DNA of 64,000 nt from Vibrio chagasii (GTDB lineage Bacteria; Pseudomonadota; Gammaproteobacteria; Enterobacterales; Vibrionaceae). The translations under genes were made by a program, and so were the position numbers. Each line of letters begins with the position of its first letter. Within the stretch, counting starts at the first letter, position 1. Where the stretch lies: the NCBI RefSeq assembly GCF_002954585.1, contig NZ_MSCI01000002.1, forward strand, positions 1,094,089 through 1,158,088, given 5' to 3'. Positions 1 through 8,510 of the stretch are shown here, one piece after another. Under the pieces are notes generated by a model, which worked only from the letters and a program-made list of their open reading frames with translations, searched no databases and had not been told where the DNA came from.

Positions 1-449
1 TAGTCGGTCACCAAGCCATCTTTTAGCCCTTCACTGTACTCTGCAGTTAGGCTCTTTTCGCCATTTGGATACCATCGAGTTGCGACGCCCGAAAGTTCGT
101 TGTCTTTGTAGTTTAGCTCGGCTTTTTTCTGCCCATTCGGATACCAAGTTTCTGCTATACCTTGCAATTGACCTTTGACGTAATTCACTTTGGAAGCGAT
201 CTGTCCATTTGGATACCAATTGGTTTCTAACCCAAGCTCCAGACCATCGGCAAACTGGGCTTGAGTAGCGATCTGACCGTTATCGAACTTTTCTTCAAAT
301 TGACCGGTAAAGGGCTTTGAGTGGTTTACTTGATAAGCCACGCCTTTACGCATCTGTAAATAGTCTACAGCATCTTCACGTGGAGTCGCTGCGTAACTCA
401 TTGAGGACATCGTACTAAGAGCAATCAATATTGGGATGTATTTCTTCAT
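1..449 (-). CDS. Secreted MORN-type (YwqK-like) repeat protein, C-terminus outside window
   Basis: Reading the minus strand from the ATG at 449 gives an open frame to the left edge, so the gene is incomplete here. The first ~21 residues (MKKYIPIL... ending SYA) look like a signal peptide. The rest carries at least three copies of a roughly 24-residue repeat built on W-Y-P-N-G-(Q/E), typical of MORN_2/YwqK-family repeat proteins. An AGGTG ribosome binding site lies about 7 bases before the ATG. These repeats usually form extended beta-hairpin stacks; the function is unknown and the 'antitoxin' label sometimes attached to this family is not supported here, since no toxin gene is visible. Confidence 0.75.
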   Translation of the reverse strand, partial: MKKYIPILIALSTMSSMSYAATPREDAVDYLQMRKGVAYQVNHSKPFTGQFEEKFDNGQIATQAQFADGLELGLETNWYPNGQIASKVNYVKGQLQGIAETWYPNGQKKAELNYKDNELSGVATRWYPNGEKSLTAEYSEGLKDGLVTD

Positions 450-698
450 AATGACACCTTTTTATTGGACGGGAGGAAAGTGTAACCAATGTGTTAACAG
501 CATTTCACTTCTCGTAACTACTGTCAGTATCTATTACTGGGTTTCAAGTTTTCATTATTGAAGGCAACGGGAACGGAACTTTTTGAAGTGAATTTTGACA
601 TAGGGGCTCGTCTGAAACTGATCCAGTTCACCTACGGAGTTACGAAGAGGTTCCGGACAGATGGTAGATGCAGACAGGACGCAAGGTTGAGCTTTGCA

Positions 699-1193
699 CT
701 ATGATTTGTATTTATGCAGAAGATCCCAAGGGATGTGACATAAGTGATGATCTTCAGGGAAGTGACTCAAATGATGTTGGTGAATATCGTCGCTGGCAAC
801 ATAGTGGGTCAATGGCAACACCTCTACGGCGATGCGCTCGGCGTCTTCACGTGATGCGATATAGTGTTTTGCTTCAGTTAAGTGTTTGGCTTCAGTGCTG
901 TACACGCCAGTGCGATACTTTTCGCCTACATCAACACCTTGTTTATTGACGCTGTAAGGATCAATGATCTCAAAAAGGTGGCCCACTAGCGCCGTTACTG
1001 AGGTGAGGTGTGGGTCAAATTCAATTTGTACACACTCTGCGTAGCCATCGTATTCGCTTGGTTTGCTTTGGTTATCCTTTTTTTGAGAACGTCCATTAGC
1101 ACGACCTGCTTCTGTGCTTATTACTCCGGGCACATACTTAATGAACTCTTGTACGCCCCACAAGCAACCACCCGCTAAATAAATTTGTTCCAT
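699..1193 (-). CDS. msrA: Peptide methionine sulfoxide reductase MsrA
   Basis: Reduces the S-epimer of methionine sulfoxide in proteins, repairing oxidative damage in the cytoplasm. The 164-residue protein has the N-terminal catalytic motif G-G-C-L-W-G (Cys10; the usual motif is GCFWG, so Phe is replaced by Leu), then the family segment with Y-D-G-Y and a V-G-H-L-F-E-I-I-D-P-Y block near residues 70-82. Its length fits short MsrA proteins. No fused MsrB domain or neighbouring msrB is seen, so it appears to be a single-gene unit. A weak AAGAAG precedes the ATG. The Phe-to-Leu change next to the catalytic Cys suggests a divergent MsrA paralogue rather than the main housekeeping copy. Confidence 0.85.
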   Translation of the reverse strand: MEQIYLAGGCLWGVQEFIKYVPGVISTEAGRANGRSQKKDNQSKPSEYDGYAECVQIEFDPHLTSVTALVGHLFEIIDPYSVNKQGVDVGEKYRTGVYSTEAKHLTEAKHYIASREDAERIAVEVLPLTHYVASDDIHQHHLSHFPEDHHLCHIPWDLLHKYKS

Positions 1194-1445
1194 ACTTCTT
1201 TTTGAGCTCTCTGAGTTTTTGTTCGATGGTTTTGATTTATAGCTTAAACCGTAACAGTAGATTGGAGCCTATATCAATACGCGATAGACGTGTATGTACT
1301 AAAATAAGCTCATAAAAACAAACGCCTAAGCATTGCAAATCGTCGTAGATGAACAAATGTAAGTTGAATGCGATATCAAGATTATATAGGTCATCGCTAC
1401 TTGTCACCAACCCGAACCTCAACATCAGTGAGAGTTAACCGAATC

Positions 1446-2543
1446 ATGTTTGAACAAGTCAAAGACTTCATTAACCCGAGCAAGAATCCTGACCTAACTC
1501 AGGCACACGAATATCAACGTAAACATTTGCCAACCTTGTGGCTGCTCGGCAAAACGGGTGCAGGTAAATCATCGTTTATTCAAGCGGTCACGGGTGATTC
1601 TTCGGTGGAAGTCGGAAACGGATTTGCACCATGTACCATGACAGCAATGTCGTATGTTTTCCCTCAAGACAAACCTGTGATGCGCTTTCTTGATACTCGT
1701 GGTTTGGGTGAAGCGGATTATGACCCCGACGAAGACCTAAGAGAAATTGGTCAAGCGGGTAATGCGTTAGTGGTGGTAATGAAAGCGGATGAGCCAGAGC
1801 AATCGGCGGTACTGTCTGCACTCAAACAGATTAAGAAGCAAAAGAAGATTAAGCACTTGCTCCTCGTTCATACAGCGGTGTTGTCTTCTCAAGAACCAGA
1901 CCGCGCAAGGCAAGTTCAATTTAACACTCAACAAGTAGAGAAGGTTTGGGGCAAAGGCTTTGAATCAGTCGCGGTTGATTTTGAGAGCGACAATGATGAT
2001 GTCTACAACCTCGAATTATTGTTAGAACGGTTGACCAGCATACTTCCTGTTATAGGGATGATGGTGCAAGACAAAGAACACGCTACGCAAGAAGAAGCCA
2101 ACTTTGACAAGGTTGAAAATGAAGTGCTTTGGTATGCGGGAAGTGCAGCGGCTAGCGACTTAGTTCCAGGCGTGGGCTTGGTGTCTGTGCCTGCTATTCA
2201 AGCGAAAATGCTTCACAGTTTAGCTAACCAATATGGGGTTGAGTGGAATAAGCGAGTCTTTAGTGAACTTATTGGTACTTTAGGGAGTAGCTTTGCGGTG
2301 CAATTTGGAGTGAAGCTTGGTACACGGCAACTGGTTAAGTTGATTCCTGTGTATGGACTAACGGTTGGCGCCGCCGCCGCTGCGGCTATGAGCTTTGGTA
2401 CCAGTTATGGTCTTGGCCGAGCGGCATGTTACTACTTTTATCACAAGAACAGAGGCGAAGCAGTTTCTGAACAAGAGATGCAAACAATCTATAAAGAATC
2501 CCTGAAAAAAGGTAAGGCAGCGTCGGGCTATGAAGAAAATTAA
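1446..2543 (+). CDS. GTPase with C-terminal hydrophobic (DUF697-like) region
   Basis: The ATG at 1446 is preferred over the upstream in-frame ATG because the protein then starts shortly before the G domain. A P-loop G-K-T-G-A-G-K-S-S lies at residues 35-43 and a Walker B/G3 D-T-R-G at about 83-86. I see no clear N-K-x-D (G4) motif; the expected position reads L-V-H-T-A-V-L. The C-terminal third (from about 235) contains Gly/Ala/Val-rich hydrophobic segments resembling the DUF697 region that follows GTPase domains in YcjF-like proteins, so it may associate with the membrane. It overlaps the next GTPase gene by 14 bases, which indicates co-translation. Substrate and role are unknown. Confidence 0.75.
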   Translation: MFEQVKDFINPSKNPDLTQAHEYQRKHLPTLWLLGKTGAGKSSFIQAVTGDSSVEVGNGFAPCTMTAMSYVFPQDKPVMRFLDTRGLGEADYDPDEDLREIGQAGNALVVVMKADEPEQSAVLSALKQIKKQKKIKHLLLVHTAVLSSQEPDRARQVQFNTQQVEKVWGKGFESVAVDFESDNDDVYNLELLLERLTSILPVIGMMVQDKEHATQEEANFDKVENEVLWYAGSAAASDLVPGVGLVSVPAIQAKMLHSLANQYGVEWNKRVFSELIGTLGSSFAVQFGVKLGTRQLVKLIPVYGLTVGAAAAAAMSFGTSYGLGRAACYYFYHKNRGEAVSEQEMQTIYKESLKKGKAASGYEEN

Positions 2544-4182
2544 AAACTTATTTCGATTGCTCGCCGTGTTGTCGAGCGGGCGTTGGGGGATCGCTCTGAT
2601 TTCGGCGCTCTTCCCGAGCATCATCATGATGGGCTTTGGTCTGTTCTTGGCAATCAAGTATGGTTACCTACTGGAAATGTCGATAGCCATGGCTGTGAGT
2701 ACCTTGCTGTTCACGATTCCGTTATACATCTCTAGCCGTTCTTCACGCAATTCAACTAACAGTGATGCGGCAAAAAATACAACAGATGAAACCAAAACTG
2801 TGTCATCAAGTCACAATATCGACGATGCGTTGGTCAAGGCGTCGAATGAATGGTCTCAAGCTGAACTGTCGATCTGGAACGACTCGAAACATTACGTTCG
2901 TCAACAATTGGCCGATGATATTGAGTGGGGTAATCTTGACCAAACTGGTTTGCAGGTACTGGAGTTCGTCGCCAAAAAGTTTGGTAAGAAGTCGCTCGAT
3001 TTTTCAATTCCAGAAGGGCTCAAGCTGTTTGAAGAGGTAAGCCGTCGCTACAAAGTGGTAGTAAAAGAGCATATACCGGGCATTGAGTACCTTAAGGTTT
3101 CTTACATCAAGGCAGGCTACGAAGCCTATGATAAATATGGTGAATTGGGGCAAAAGATCTTCAAAGCGGCGATTTGGGGTAATCACCTTAAAAATCTGTA
3201 TTTGAATCCATTGAAGGTTATTTCTGACTTAGGTCGTGAGCAAGCGACAGCGTCTATGACAAAGGGCGTTGTGGACGACATGCAATATGCAGCGAAACAA
3301 GCCTTGCTCGATGAAGTAGCAGCCGTTGCGATCGATTTATACAGTGGGCGTTTCAGCATTGAAGATGAAGCGTTAAAAGTTTCCGATGTTTCAGAAGTCG
3401 ACGAGAAGCGTTTCGCTCCTGAATTAGAATCAGTGAGAATTGTACTGGTCGGGCAAACGGGCTCTGGTAAATCATCGATTATCAATGCTCTCAAGCAGGA
3501 AATGGTTGCTGAGGTGGATGTTCTACCATCAACGAACAGCTCGACGGTTTACAACGCATTTGTTGATGACAACGATGTGAGAGTGGTTGATCTTCAAGGG
3601 TTGGATGGAAACGCTAAAACCGAAGCTGTGATGCTTAAAGAGATGACTCAAGCTGATGTGGTGTTGTGGGTACTTAAGGCGAATCAGTCTGCTCGTGAAT
3701 TGGATAAACAGCTTAAAGATAAGTTTGATGCATTTTACGATGATCCTAAGAATATCTCGCGCAAGCAGCCCATTGTGATCACTGTCGTCAACCAAGTCGA
3801 TCGGTTAAAGCCGGTGGAAGAGTGGCAGCCACCTTACGATTTAGATAATCCAATGACGGCAAAAGCTAAGGTCATTGCTCAGGCCCTTAAATACAACCAA
3901 ACACTTCTGAAGCCTGATATCGCTTTACCACTAGCGATTGCACCAGAAAAGATACAGTTTGGTTTAGAGGCTTTGAAACAGACACTGATCGAACACATCG
4001 CAGACGCCAATAACGTGCAGAGAAATCGTCAGCGCCTCGAAGCTATCAATAGAGGAACCTCGGTAAAAGGCCAGCTTAATAAAGCCATGAAAGCGGGTAA
4101 GAAGGTTGCTCCGAGCGCATTGAAAGCCGCAACGCCTAAACTGGCTGAGATGGCGATAAAACAAGTCACTAAGAAAAAATAG
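2530..4182 (+). CDS. Membrane-anchored GTPase, partner of the upstream GTPase
   Basis: A 550-residue protein. Two hydrophobic segments near residues 20-42 and 50-68 should anchor it in the inner membrane. A helical linker of ~230 residues follows, then a G domain with G-Q-T-G-S-G-K-S-S at 308-316, D-L-Q-G-L at about 350 (G3) and N-Q-V-D at about 416 (G4, matching NKxD with Gln for Lys). The C-terminus is basic (ending KQVTKKK). It starts inside the preceding GTPase gene and a 14-bp-stem terminator follows directly, so the two form a closed bicistronic unit. Paired GTPases of this sort occur in Vibrio and other gammaproteobacteria without known function; membrane remodelling or stress is only a guess. 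Confidence 0.75.
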   Translation: MKKIKNLFRLLAVLSSGRWGIALISALFPSIIMMGFGLFLAIKYGYLLEMSIAMAVSTLLFTIPLYISSRSSRNSTNSDAAKNTTDETKTVSSSHNIDDALVKASNEWSQAELSIWNDSKHYVRQQLADDIEWGNLDQTGLQVLEFVAKKFGKKSLDFSIPEGLKLFEEVSRRYKVVVKEHIPGIEYLKVSYIKAGYEAYDKYGELGQKIFKAAIWGNHLKNLYLNPLKVISDLGREQATASMTKGVVDDMQYAAKQALLDEVAAVAIDLYSGRFSIEDEALKVSDVSEVDEKRFAPELESVRIVLVGQTGSGKSSIINALKQEMVAEVDVLPSTNSSTVYNAFVDDNDVRVVDLQGLDGNAKTEAVMLKEMTQADVVLWVLKANQSARELDKQLKDKFDAFYDDPKNISRKQPIVITVVNQVDRLKPVEEWQPPYDLDNPMTAKAKVIAQALKYNQTLLKPDIALPLAIAPEKIQFGLEALKQTLIEHIADANNVQRNRQRLEAINRGTSVKGQLNKAMKAGKKVAPSALKAATPKLAEMAIKQVTKKK

Positions 4183-4190
4183 CCAACAAT

Positions 4191-4229
4191 ACCAAAGCGA
4201 TATTGGTTAAGTCGTAATATCGCTTTGGT
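4191..4229 (+). terminator. Terminator after GTPase pair
   Basis: A perfect 14-bp inverted repeat (4191-4204 with 4216-4229, starting ACCAAAGCG) with an 11-base loop begins 8 bases after the stop codon of the second GTPase. It is followed by a T-rich stretch. This fits a Rho-independent terminator. Confidence 0.75.
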
Positions 4230-4466
4230 AAACAATTTCTTTTATATTTCTGAACCTTTAATGCTTGAACTTATTATTATCTTTAAATTAACGAACTAGT
4301 GTAATAGTGCATTAAGTCACTCTTATGATAGAGTGATATAAGACATAAAGAGCTGTGCTGTGATTCTAAATATTGATCACATTTATGCTTTAATCGTCTT
4401 TATTTATAAAATAATTGCACTATATTTAAATTTCGGATCACTTTGATTTCAACGTAGGGATATATT
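4230..4466 (+). promoter_or_regulatory. AT-rich promoter region of the tna operon
   Basis: There is no gene here. It holds a 7-bp hairpin (TCACTCT/AGAGTGA around 4317-4336), a TGTGA at 4359-4363 and a TGATCACATTT half-site near 4375-4385 like half of a CRP site, and a possible -10 TATAAA at 4405-4410. The two CRP-like arms are 13 bases apart rather than 6, so no canonical CRP site can be claimed. Catabolite control of tna is known in E. coli; here it is only suggested. Confidence 0.4.
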
Positions 4467-4565
4467 GTGAACATGTATCTGAAATGGCAATCAACAACAT
4501 GGCTAACCCTGTTAGCTTGGTACACCTTAGATCACCAGCTCTCGTTTCACCTTTCTTCAGAGTAG
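4467..4565 (+). CDS. tnaC: Tryptophanase leader peptide TnaC
   Basis: A 32-codon reading frame 340 bases upstream of tnaA. The GTG at 4467 has AGGGA six bases upstream; an in-frame ATG at 4473 is the alternative start. The peptide contains A-W-Y-T-L-D, matching the E. coli TnaC core K-W-F-N-I-D in which Trp12 and Asp16 are needed for tryptophan-dependent ribosome stalling; here the pair has the same four-residue spacing. The peptide ends ...L-S-S-E before TAG, so the critical proline at Asp+8 in E. coli is a Ser here. In E. coli, stalling on TnaC blocks Rho and lets transcription reach tnaA. The location and motif make the identification strong; the stalling mechanism may differ in detail. 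Confidence 0.75.
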   Translation: MNMYLKWQSTTWLTLLAWYTLDHQLSFHLSSE

Positions 4566-4908
4566 TACCCTCTTGGCGTAACACGCCCAGCTGAGCCTTC
4601 TGGCTTTGCCAATCCTGTTAATTCTGTCTTTAAGATATTCGACAAGCAATGGAACAACCAGTTCGTTAACTGTATTTCTTGCTGATCGTTATTTATATCT
4701 TGGTCGTTATTAATAGGATAACAATCAATATCTTATTGATTCAATAATTTATTTCTCGCTATTAAGTTTTATCGTAATTATCACGAATGTGATTGTTAGG
4801 TAAATAAAATTAGTAGTGATGAACTGTGACATCTAAAAATAATGAACTTAGGCTGTTCCTTTAATATTTCTTCATTATGGAATACTGAGTTCGTTGAAAG
4901 GTACTATT
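4566..4908 (+). promoter_or_regulatory. tna leader, Rho-attenuation spacer between tnaC and tnaA
   Basis: This 343-base untranslated stretch separates the tnaC stop codon from the tnaA start. It begins with a C-rich segment (ACACGCCCAGC region, 4577-4590) and then turns very AT-rich. In E. coli the comparable spacer carries boxA/rut sequences and RNA polymerase pause sites where Rho terminates unless TnaC stalls. I see no intrinsic terminator and no other gene, which is consistent with Rho-dependent control. GAAAGG at 4896-4901 is the tnaA ribosome binding site. Confidence 0.55.
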
Positions 4909-6381
4909 ATGGAAAATTTCAAACATCTACCTGAACCGTTTCGTATTCGCGTTGTAGAACCAGTAAAAAGAACTACCTACGCTTATCGTGAGCAAGCCAT
5001 CGTCGAAGCGGGTATGAACCCATTTCTACTCGATAGCGATGATGTGTTCATTGACCTGCTTACCGATAGCGGCACGGGTTCAATTACTCAACGTATGCAA
5101 GCGGCGATGCTAATGGGCGATGAAGCGTACAGTGGCAGTCGTAGTTACTACGCACTGTCGAATGCTGTGAAAGATATCTTTGGCTATGAGCTAACCATTC
5201 CGACTCACCAAGGGCGCGGCGCAGAGCAGATCTACATTCCGGTACTGATCAAAAAGCGTGAGATGGAAAAGGGGTTAGACCGCAGTAAAATGGTCGCTTT
5301 GTCGAATTACTTCTTCGATACCACACAAGGCCACACCCAAGTGAATTGCTGTGTTGCCAAGAACGTTTACACCAAAGAAGCGTTTGATACCTCCGTGAAT
5401 GCTGACTTCAAAGGCAACTTCGATATCGTCAAATTGGAAGAGGCGATCATAGAAGCGGGTGCTGCCAATGTTCCTTACATTGTGAGTACTATTACCTGCA
5501 ACTCGGCTGGTGGACAGCCTGTTTCTATCGCTAACCTCAAAGCCGTGTATGAAATCGCGCAGAAGTACGATATTCCCGTCATCATGGACTCGGCTCGCTA
5601 CGCTGAAAATGCTTACTTTATTCAGCAGCGTGAACCGGGCTATCAAGATTGGACTATCGAGCAAATTACTCGTGAGTCCTACAAATACGCAGACGGCTTA
5701 GCCATGTCCGCTAAGAAAGATGCGATGGTGCAAATGGGCGGTTTGTTGTGCTTTAAAGACGACTCCTTCATGGATGTGTACACAGAGTGCCGAACCTTGT
5801 GTGTGGTGCAAGAGGGCTTCCCGACTTATGGTGGCTTAGAGGGCGGTGCCATGGAGCGCCTTGCGGTTGGGCTATACGATGGAATGCGCCAAGATTGGTT
5901 GGAGTACCGCATCGGTCAGGTGCAATACCTGGTTGATGGCTTGGAAGCGATTGGTATTGTGTGTCAGCAAGCGGGCGGTCATGCTGCGTTTGTTGATGCG
6001 GGTAAATTGCTTCCACATATTCCGGCGGGTCAGTTCCCAGCCCATGCTTTAGCGTGTGAGCTATACAAAGTAGCGGGAATCCGAGCCGTTGAGATTGGTT
6101 CATTGCTGCAAGGGCGAGACCCAGCAACAGGTGAGCAGCATCCATGTCCTGCTGAGTTATTGCGCTTAACCATTCCACGCGCGACTTACACTCAAACGCA
6201 TATGGACTTCATTATTGAAGCGTTCGAAAAAGTAAAAGAGAACGCGAGCAAAGTGAAAGGGCTCGATTTTGTTTATGAACCACCTGTACTAAGACATTTC
6301 ACAGCGCGTTTGAAAGAGGCGGAAACCCATGAGAACCAAGCTGAAAAAAAGAGTCAACCAACGCTCGAAGAAGCATTTTAA
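4909..6381 (+). CDS. tnaA: Tryptophanase (tryptophan indole-lyase)
   Basis: PLP enzyme splitting L-tryptophan to indole, pyruvate and ammonia; the indole acts as a signal in vibrios. The ATG at 4909 gives [10 protein letters not shown], identical to the E. coli start; the in-frame ATG five codons upstream lacks a good ribosome binding site. Nearly the whole 490-residue chain matches E. coli TnaA, including S-A-K-K with the PLP lysine at Lys270, the Y-S-G-S-R-S-Y-Y substrate-site block near 74-81 and T-H-Q-G-R-G near 99-104. It has about 20 extra C-terminal polar residues over the 471-residue E. coli enzyme. The usual tnaB permease gene is absent; a terminator follows at once, so tryptophan uptake must be encoded elsewhere. 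Confidence 0.98.
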   Translation: MENFKHLPEPFRIRVVEPVKRTTYAYREQAIVEAGMNPFLLDSDDVFIDLLTDSGTGSITQRMQAAMLMGDEAYSGSRSYYALSNAVKDIFGYELTIPTHQGRGAEQIYIPVLIKKREMEKGLDRSKMVALSNYFFDTTQGHTQVNCCVAKNVYTKEAFDTSVNADFKGNFDIVKLEEAIIEAGAANVPYIVSTITCNSAGGQPVSIANLKAVYEIAQKYDIPVIMDSARYAENAYFIQQREPGYQDWTIEQITRESYKYADGLAMSAKKDAMVQMGGLLCFKDDSFMDVYTECRTLCVVQEGFPTYGGLEGGAMERLAVGLYDGMRQDWLEYRIGQVQYLVDGLEAIGIVCQQAGGHAAFVDAGKLLPHIPAGQFPAHALACELYKVAGIRAVEIGSLLQGRDPATGEQHPCPAELLRLTIPRATYTQTHMDFIIEAFEKVKENASKVKGLDFVYEPPVLRHFTARLKEAETHENQAEKKSQPTLEEAF

Positions 6382-6419
6382 AATAATAAAATAAGCGAAT
6401 AGTCATCAGAACCATAATT

Positions 6420-6447
6420 AAAGGCTCCTTTGGAGCCTTTTCTTTTT
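6420..6447 (+). terminator. tnaA terminator
   Basis: AAGGCTCC (6421-6428) pairs with GGAGCCTT (6432-6439) around a TTT loop and is followed by TTCTTTTT. It ends the tna operon immediately and may serve the convergent LysR gene poorly, since that gene stops at 6508. Confidence 0.85.
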
Positions 6448-6507
6448 GGTGTGAAGTTCTGGAGTTGAGACAACTGCTATGGGTCGCCAGAGGCGATTTG
6501 ATTTGGT

Positions 6508-7392
6508 CTAAGCTTGCTTATTTTTCAGGGTTGCTTTCAGTATTTGAAATAACCACTGATTCAACGGTGCATCTTTTTGAGAGCGGCGGCAGCTCATCAC
6601 ATAGCTCACATCTATCGTTAATTTTTCAGGAAGGTCCATGCTGCGGCAGCCGTCCGGTACGCTGCCACTGAGCGTGATACCAAAAGCGTCGGACTTGGTG
6701 ACCACATCGTGAATCATTGCTGGGTGTTCGACTTCGACCTTTGGGTTGACGTCGAAACCTATGTTCCTGAGGCGCTCAAGAATAGGGTACTTGTTGTCAT
6801 TCCATCCTGGTGTTTTGAAAAGAATGATTGGATAGTTAGCGAATGACATAAAGTCTTTTGCTGGGTGGTCCTCTCTTACAAAAAACACCACCTTTCCTTT
6901 TCCGAACTCCATTTGAGATATCGACTGCGGTAAGGTTTCATCAAAGTAATGAACCGCTATCGCCTCTTCGCCGTCAATCAGTTGATTCCTAGCGTTACTT
7001 CCCCACCTTACGAATGAATAGTTCGCGTGTGGCGCTGCTTTACTCAGAGCAAAGTAGAGTTTCGAACCAAAACGTTCCCAAAATAGGGTGTTCGCGTAGA
7101 TCTTGATGTCACCATTGTAAGAATCCGGAGAGAAGTCTTGGTGTTTGATGGCCTCGATGCTACTCGATATCTGTTCAAAATTGCTGATATTATTTTCAAC
7201 AAAGGTCGTGGGTTCGAAGCCGTGTTTGGTTTGAATAAACAGTGGGTCGTTAAGTTGGATTTTCAACTTTGAAAGGTTCTTACTGATTGCTCCAGAAGTT
7301 TTTCCCAGCGACTCTGCTACCAGTCCAACATTACGAAGCTCATACATCCGCTTGATGACGAGGATATTTTGAATATCGAGGTTGATGTCCAC
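6508..7392 (-). CDS. LysR-family transcriptional regulator
   Basis: A 294-residue LysR-type regulator. The N-terminal winged helix-turn-helix lies at about residues 10-65 (motifs V-A-E-S-L-G-K-T-S-G-A-I-S-K and F-x-x-T at the end of the wing); residues 90-290 form the effector-binding domain. It is convergent with tnaA and separated by the tnaA terminator, so there is no evidence that it controls tna; LysR proteins more often act on divergent genes, and the divergent neighbour is the small secreted protein at 7649. The target and ligand are unknown. Confidence 0.88.
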   Translation of the reverse strand: MDINLDIQNILVIKRMYELRNVGLVAESLGKTSGAISKNLSKLKIQLNDPLFIQTKHGFEPTTFVENNISNFEQISSSIEAIKHQDFSPDSYNGDIKIYANTLFWERFGSKLYFALSKAAPHANYSFVRWGSNARNQLIDGEEAIAVHYFDETLPQSISQMEFGKGKVVFFVREDHPAKDFMSFANYPIILFKTPGWNDNKYPILERLRNIGFDVNPKVEVEHPAMIHDVVTKSDAFGITLSGSVPDGCRSMDLPEKLTIDVSYVMSCRRSQKDAPLNQWLFQILKATLKNKQA

Positions 7393-7648
7393 AGGCTCTC
7401 CAAATCATTCCTTTTATAGGCAGCAATTTCTGTGCGCTAAGTCGCCAGAAATCATGTGACTCTAATATCATAGTGGCAATGCACAACTTCTAAGACAGGA
7501 AAACGTCAGAAGATCGCTAATCCCTTGATTTTCCATTTAGTAAATCTTGCTTTTCCTCGTGTCATTATTACTGTGTCGCTAAAGTTAACTCAACAAAGCA
7601 ACACAGATATTAGACGAACAGATAATTAGAAATACAACGAGGTGATGT

Positions 7649-7888
7649 ATGAATAAGTTACTTGCACTTGGCTTGATGGCGCTTTCAATGAACACTGCTT
7701 TTGCAGCTAACGGTACACATACCGGCACTATCGATATGACAAGAAGTGAAGGCAATCAAGTGAAGGCAGAACGTGTAGAATCAGACTTAGTTCTTGAAGG
7801 AAGAAACGAAGCTTCTAATGGCGGAATCCAATTCCAAAAGAATGTGGATAAAAACCAAGCGATCAAGCTTACAGGTCGCCGTGACTAA
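7649..7888 (+). CDS. Small secreted protein of unknown function
   Basis: A 79-residue protein with a clear signal peptide: MNKLLALGLMALSMNTAFA followed by A-N-G, predicted cleavage after residue 19 or 20. The mature ~59 residues are polar, rich in Gly, Asn and charged residues, with no Cys. AACGAGGTG lies just upstream of the ATG. It is transcribed divergently from the LysR gene and ends in a strong terminator, so it is a monocistronic unit. I do not recognise a family; periplasmic or secreted location is the only supported inference. Confidence 0.7.
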   Translation: MNKLLALGLMALSMNTAFAANGTHTGTIDMTRSEGNQVKAERVESDLVLEGRNEASNGGIQFQKNVDKNQAIKLTGRRD

Positions 7889-7932
7889 TTTTTAAAGTGT
7901 GCTTACCACTTTGAACGTTTGACCATTGTCAT

Positions 7933-7964
7933 AAAAATGCTGTGCCTTAGAATGCAGCATTTTT
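7933..7964 (+). terminator. Terminator after the small secreted protein
   Basis: AAAAATGCTG (7933-7942) pairs perfectly with CAGCATTTTT (7955-7964), a 10-bp stem with a 12-base loop ending in T residues. Confidence 0.8.
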
Positions 7965-8089
7965 CGTTATGGGAATCTTCTAATGGCAGACTAGTAACTA
8001 ACAAGCCTTGGCATGGTGTGTGACGTGTGGCATTTTGTTCACTGTTAAAGGTTTTGCTGCATTAGATAATGCGTGGAAAGGAAGAGCAG

Positions 8090-8392
8090 ATGATACGTCA
8101 TATTTTACTGATAAAATTCAAAGCACATGTGGAGCTTTCAGAAATTGAAAAGCTAAAGGCGCTGTTTGAAGCAATGCCAAGTAAGGTTGAAGGTGTAACT
8201 TCAGTAGAGTGGGGGCTAAATGACAGTCCAGAGAACAAGAACCAAGGTTACAGTCATTCTGTCTTGATGACGTTTGCTGATGAAGCAGGGCGACAAAATT
8301 ATCTACCGCATCCAGAGCACGATGCCCTGAAAGAGGTATTTCGCCCACTATTGGATGACATCATCGTGTTTGATTACTCTCTATATCAATAG
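8090..8392 (+). CDS. Dabb-domain (stress-responsive alpha/beta barrel) protein
   Basis: A 100-residue protein starting M-I-R-H-I-L-L-I-K-F, the typical opening of the Dabb ferredoxin-like dimeric alpha/beta barrel family. It also has the H-P-x-H segment (residues 67-70) and the closing beta strand I-V-F-D-Y. The ATG at 8090 is chosen over that at 8069 because AAGGAAG sits 6 bases upstream and the domain begins exactly there. Family members include plant stress proteins and some small enzymes; no catalytic activity can be assigned. It stands alone between two terminators. Confidence 0.82.
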   Translation: MIRHILLIKFKAHVELSEIEKLKALFEAMPSKVEGVTSVEWGLNDSPENKNQGYSHSVLMTFADEAGRQNYLPHPEHDALKEVFRPLLDDIIVFDYSLYQ

Positions 8393-8458
8393 TAATAGTG
8401 ACCAAGAGTCTAGTAGTCGCCTCGGCTGAATTTCAAACTCTCAAAATGAGTAATATAG

Positions 8459-8494
8459 AAAGCGCACAGGTATTGACCTGTGCGCTTTATTTTT
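8459..8494. terminator. Bidirectional terminator between convergent genes
   Basis: A 13-bp perfect stem (8459-8471 AAAGCGCACAGGT with 8476-8488) around an ATTG loop, flanked by A residues on one side and TATTTTTAG on the other. It can end both the Dabb gene and the minus-strand gene at 8511. Confidence 0.88.
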
Positions 8495-8510
8495 AGTTAA
8501 AAATTACAGC

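Noticed and set aside
1..449. Antitoxin of a toxin-antitoxin pair (YwqK label)
   Set aside because: The protein has a signal peptide and no toxin gene is adjacent in the visible part.
668..949. 93-codon frame on the plus strand
   Set aside because: It lies antisense within msrA and has no protein-like character or good ribosome binding site.
4359..4385. CRP site upstream of tnaC
   Set aside because: TGTGA and TCACA are both present but 13 bases apart instead of 6, so it does not fit a CRP site. It is noted only as half-sites.
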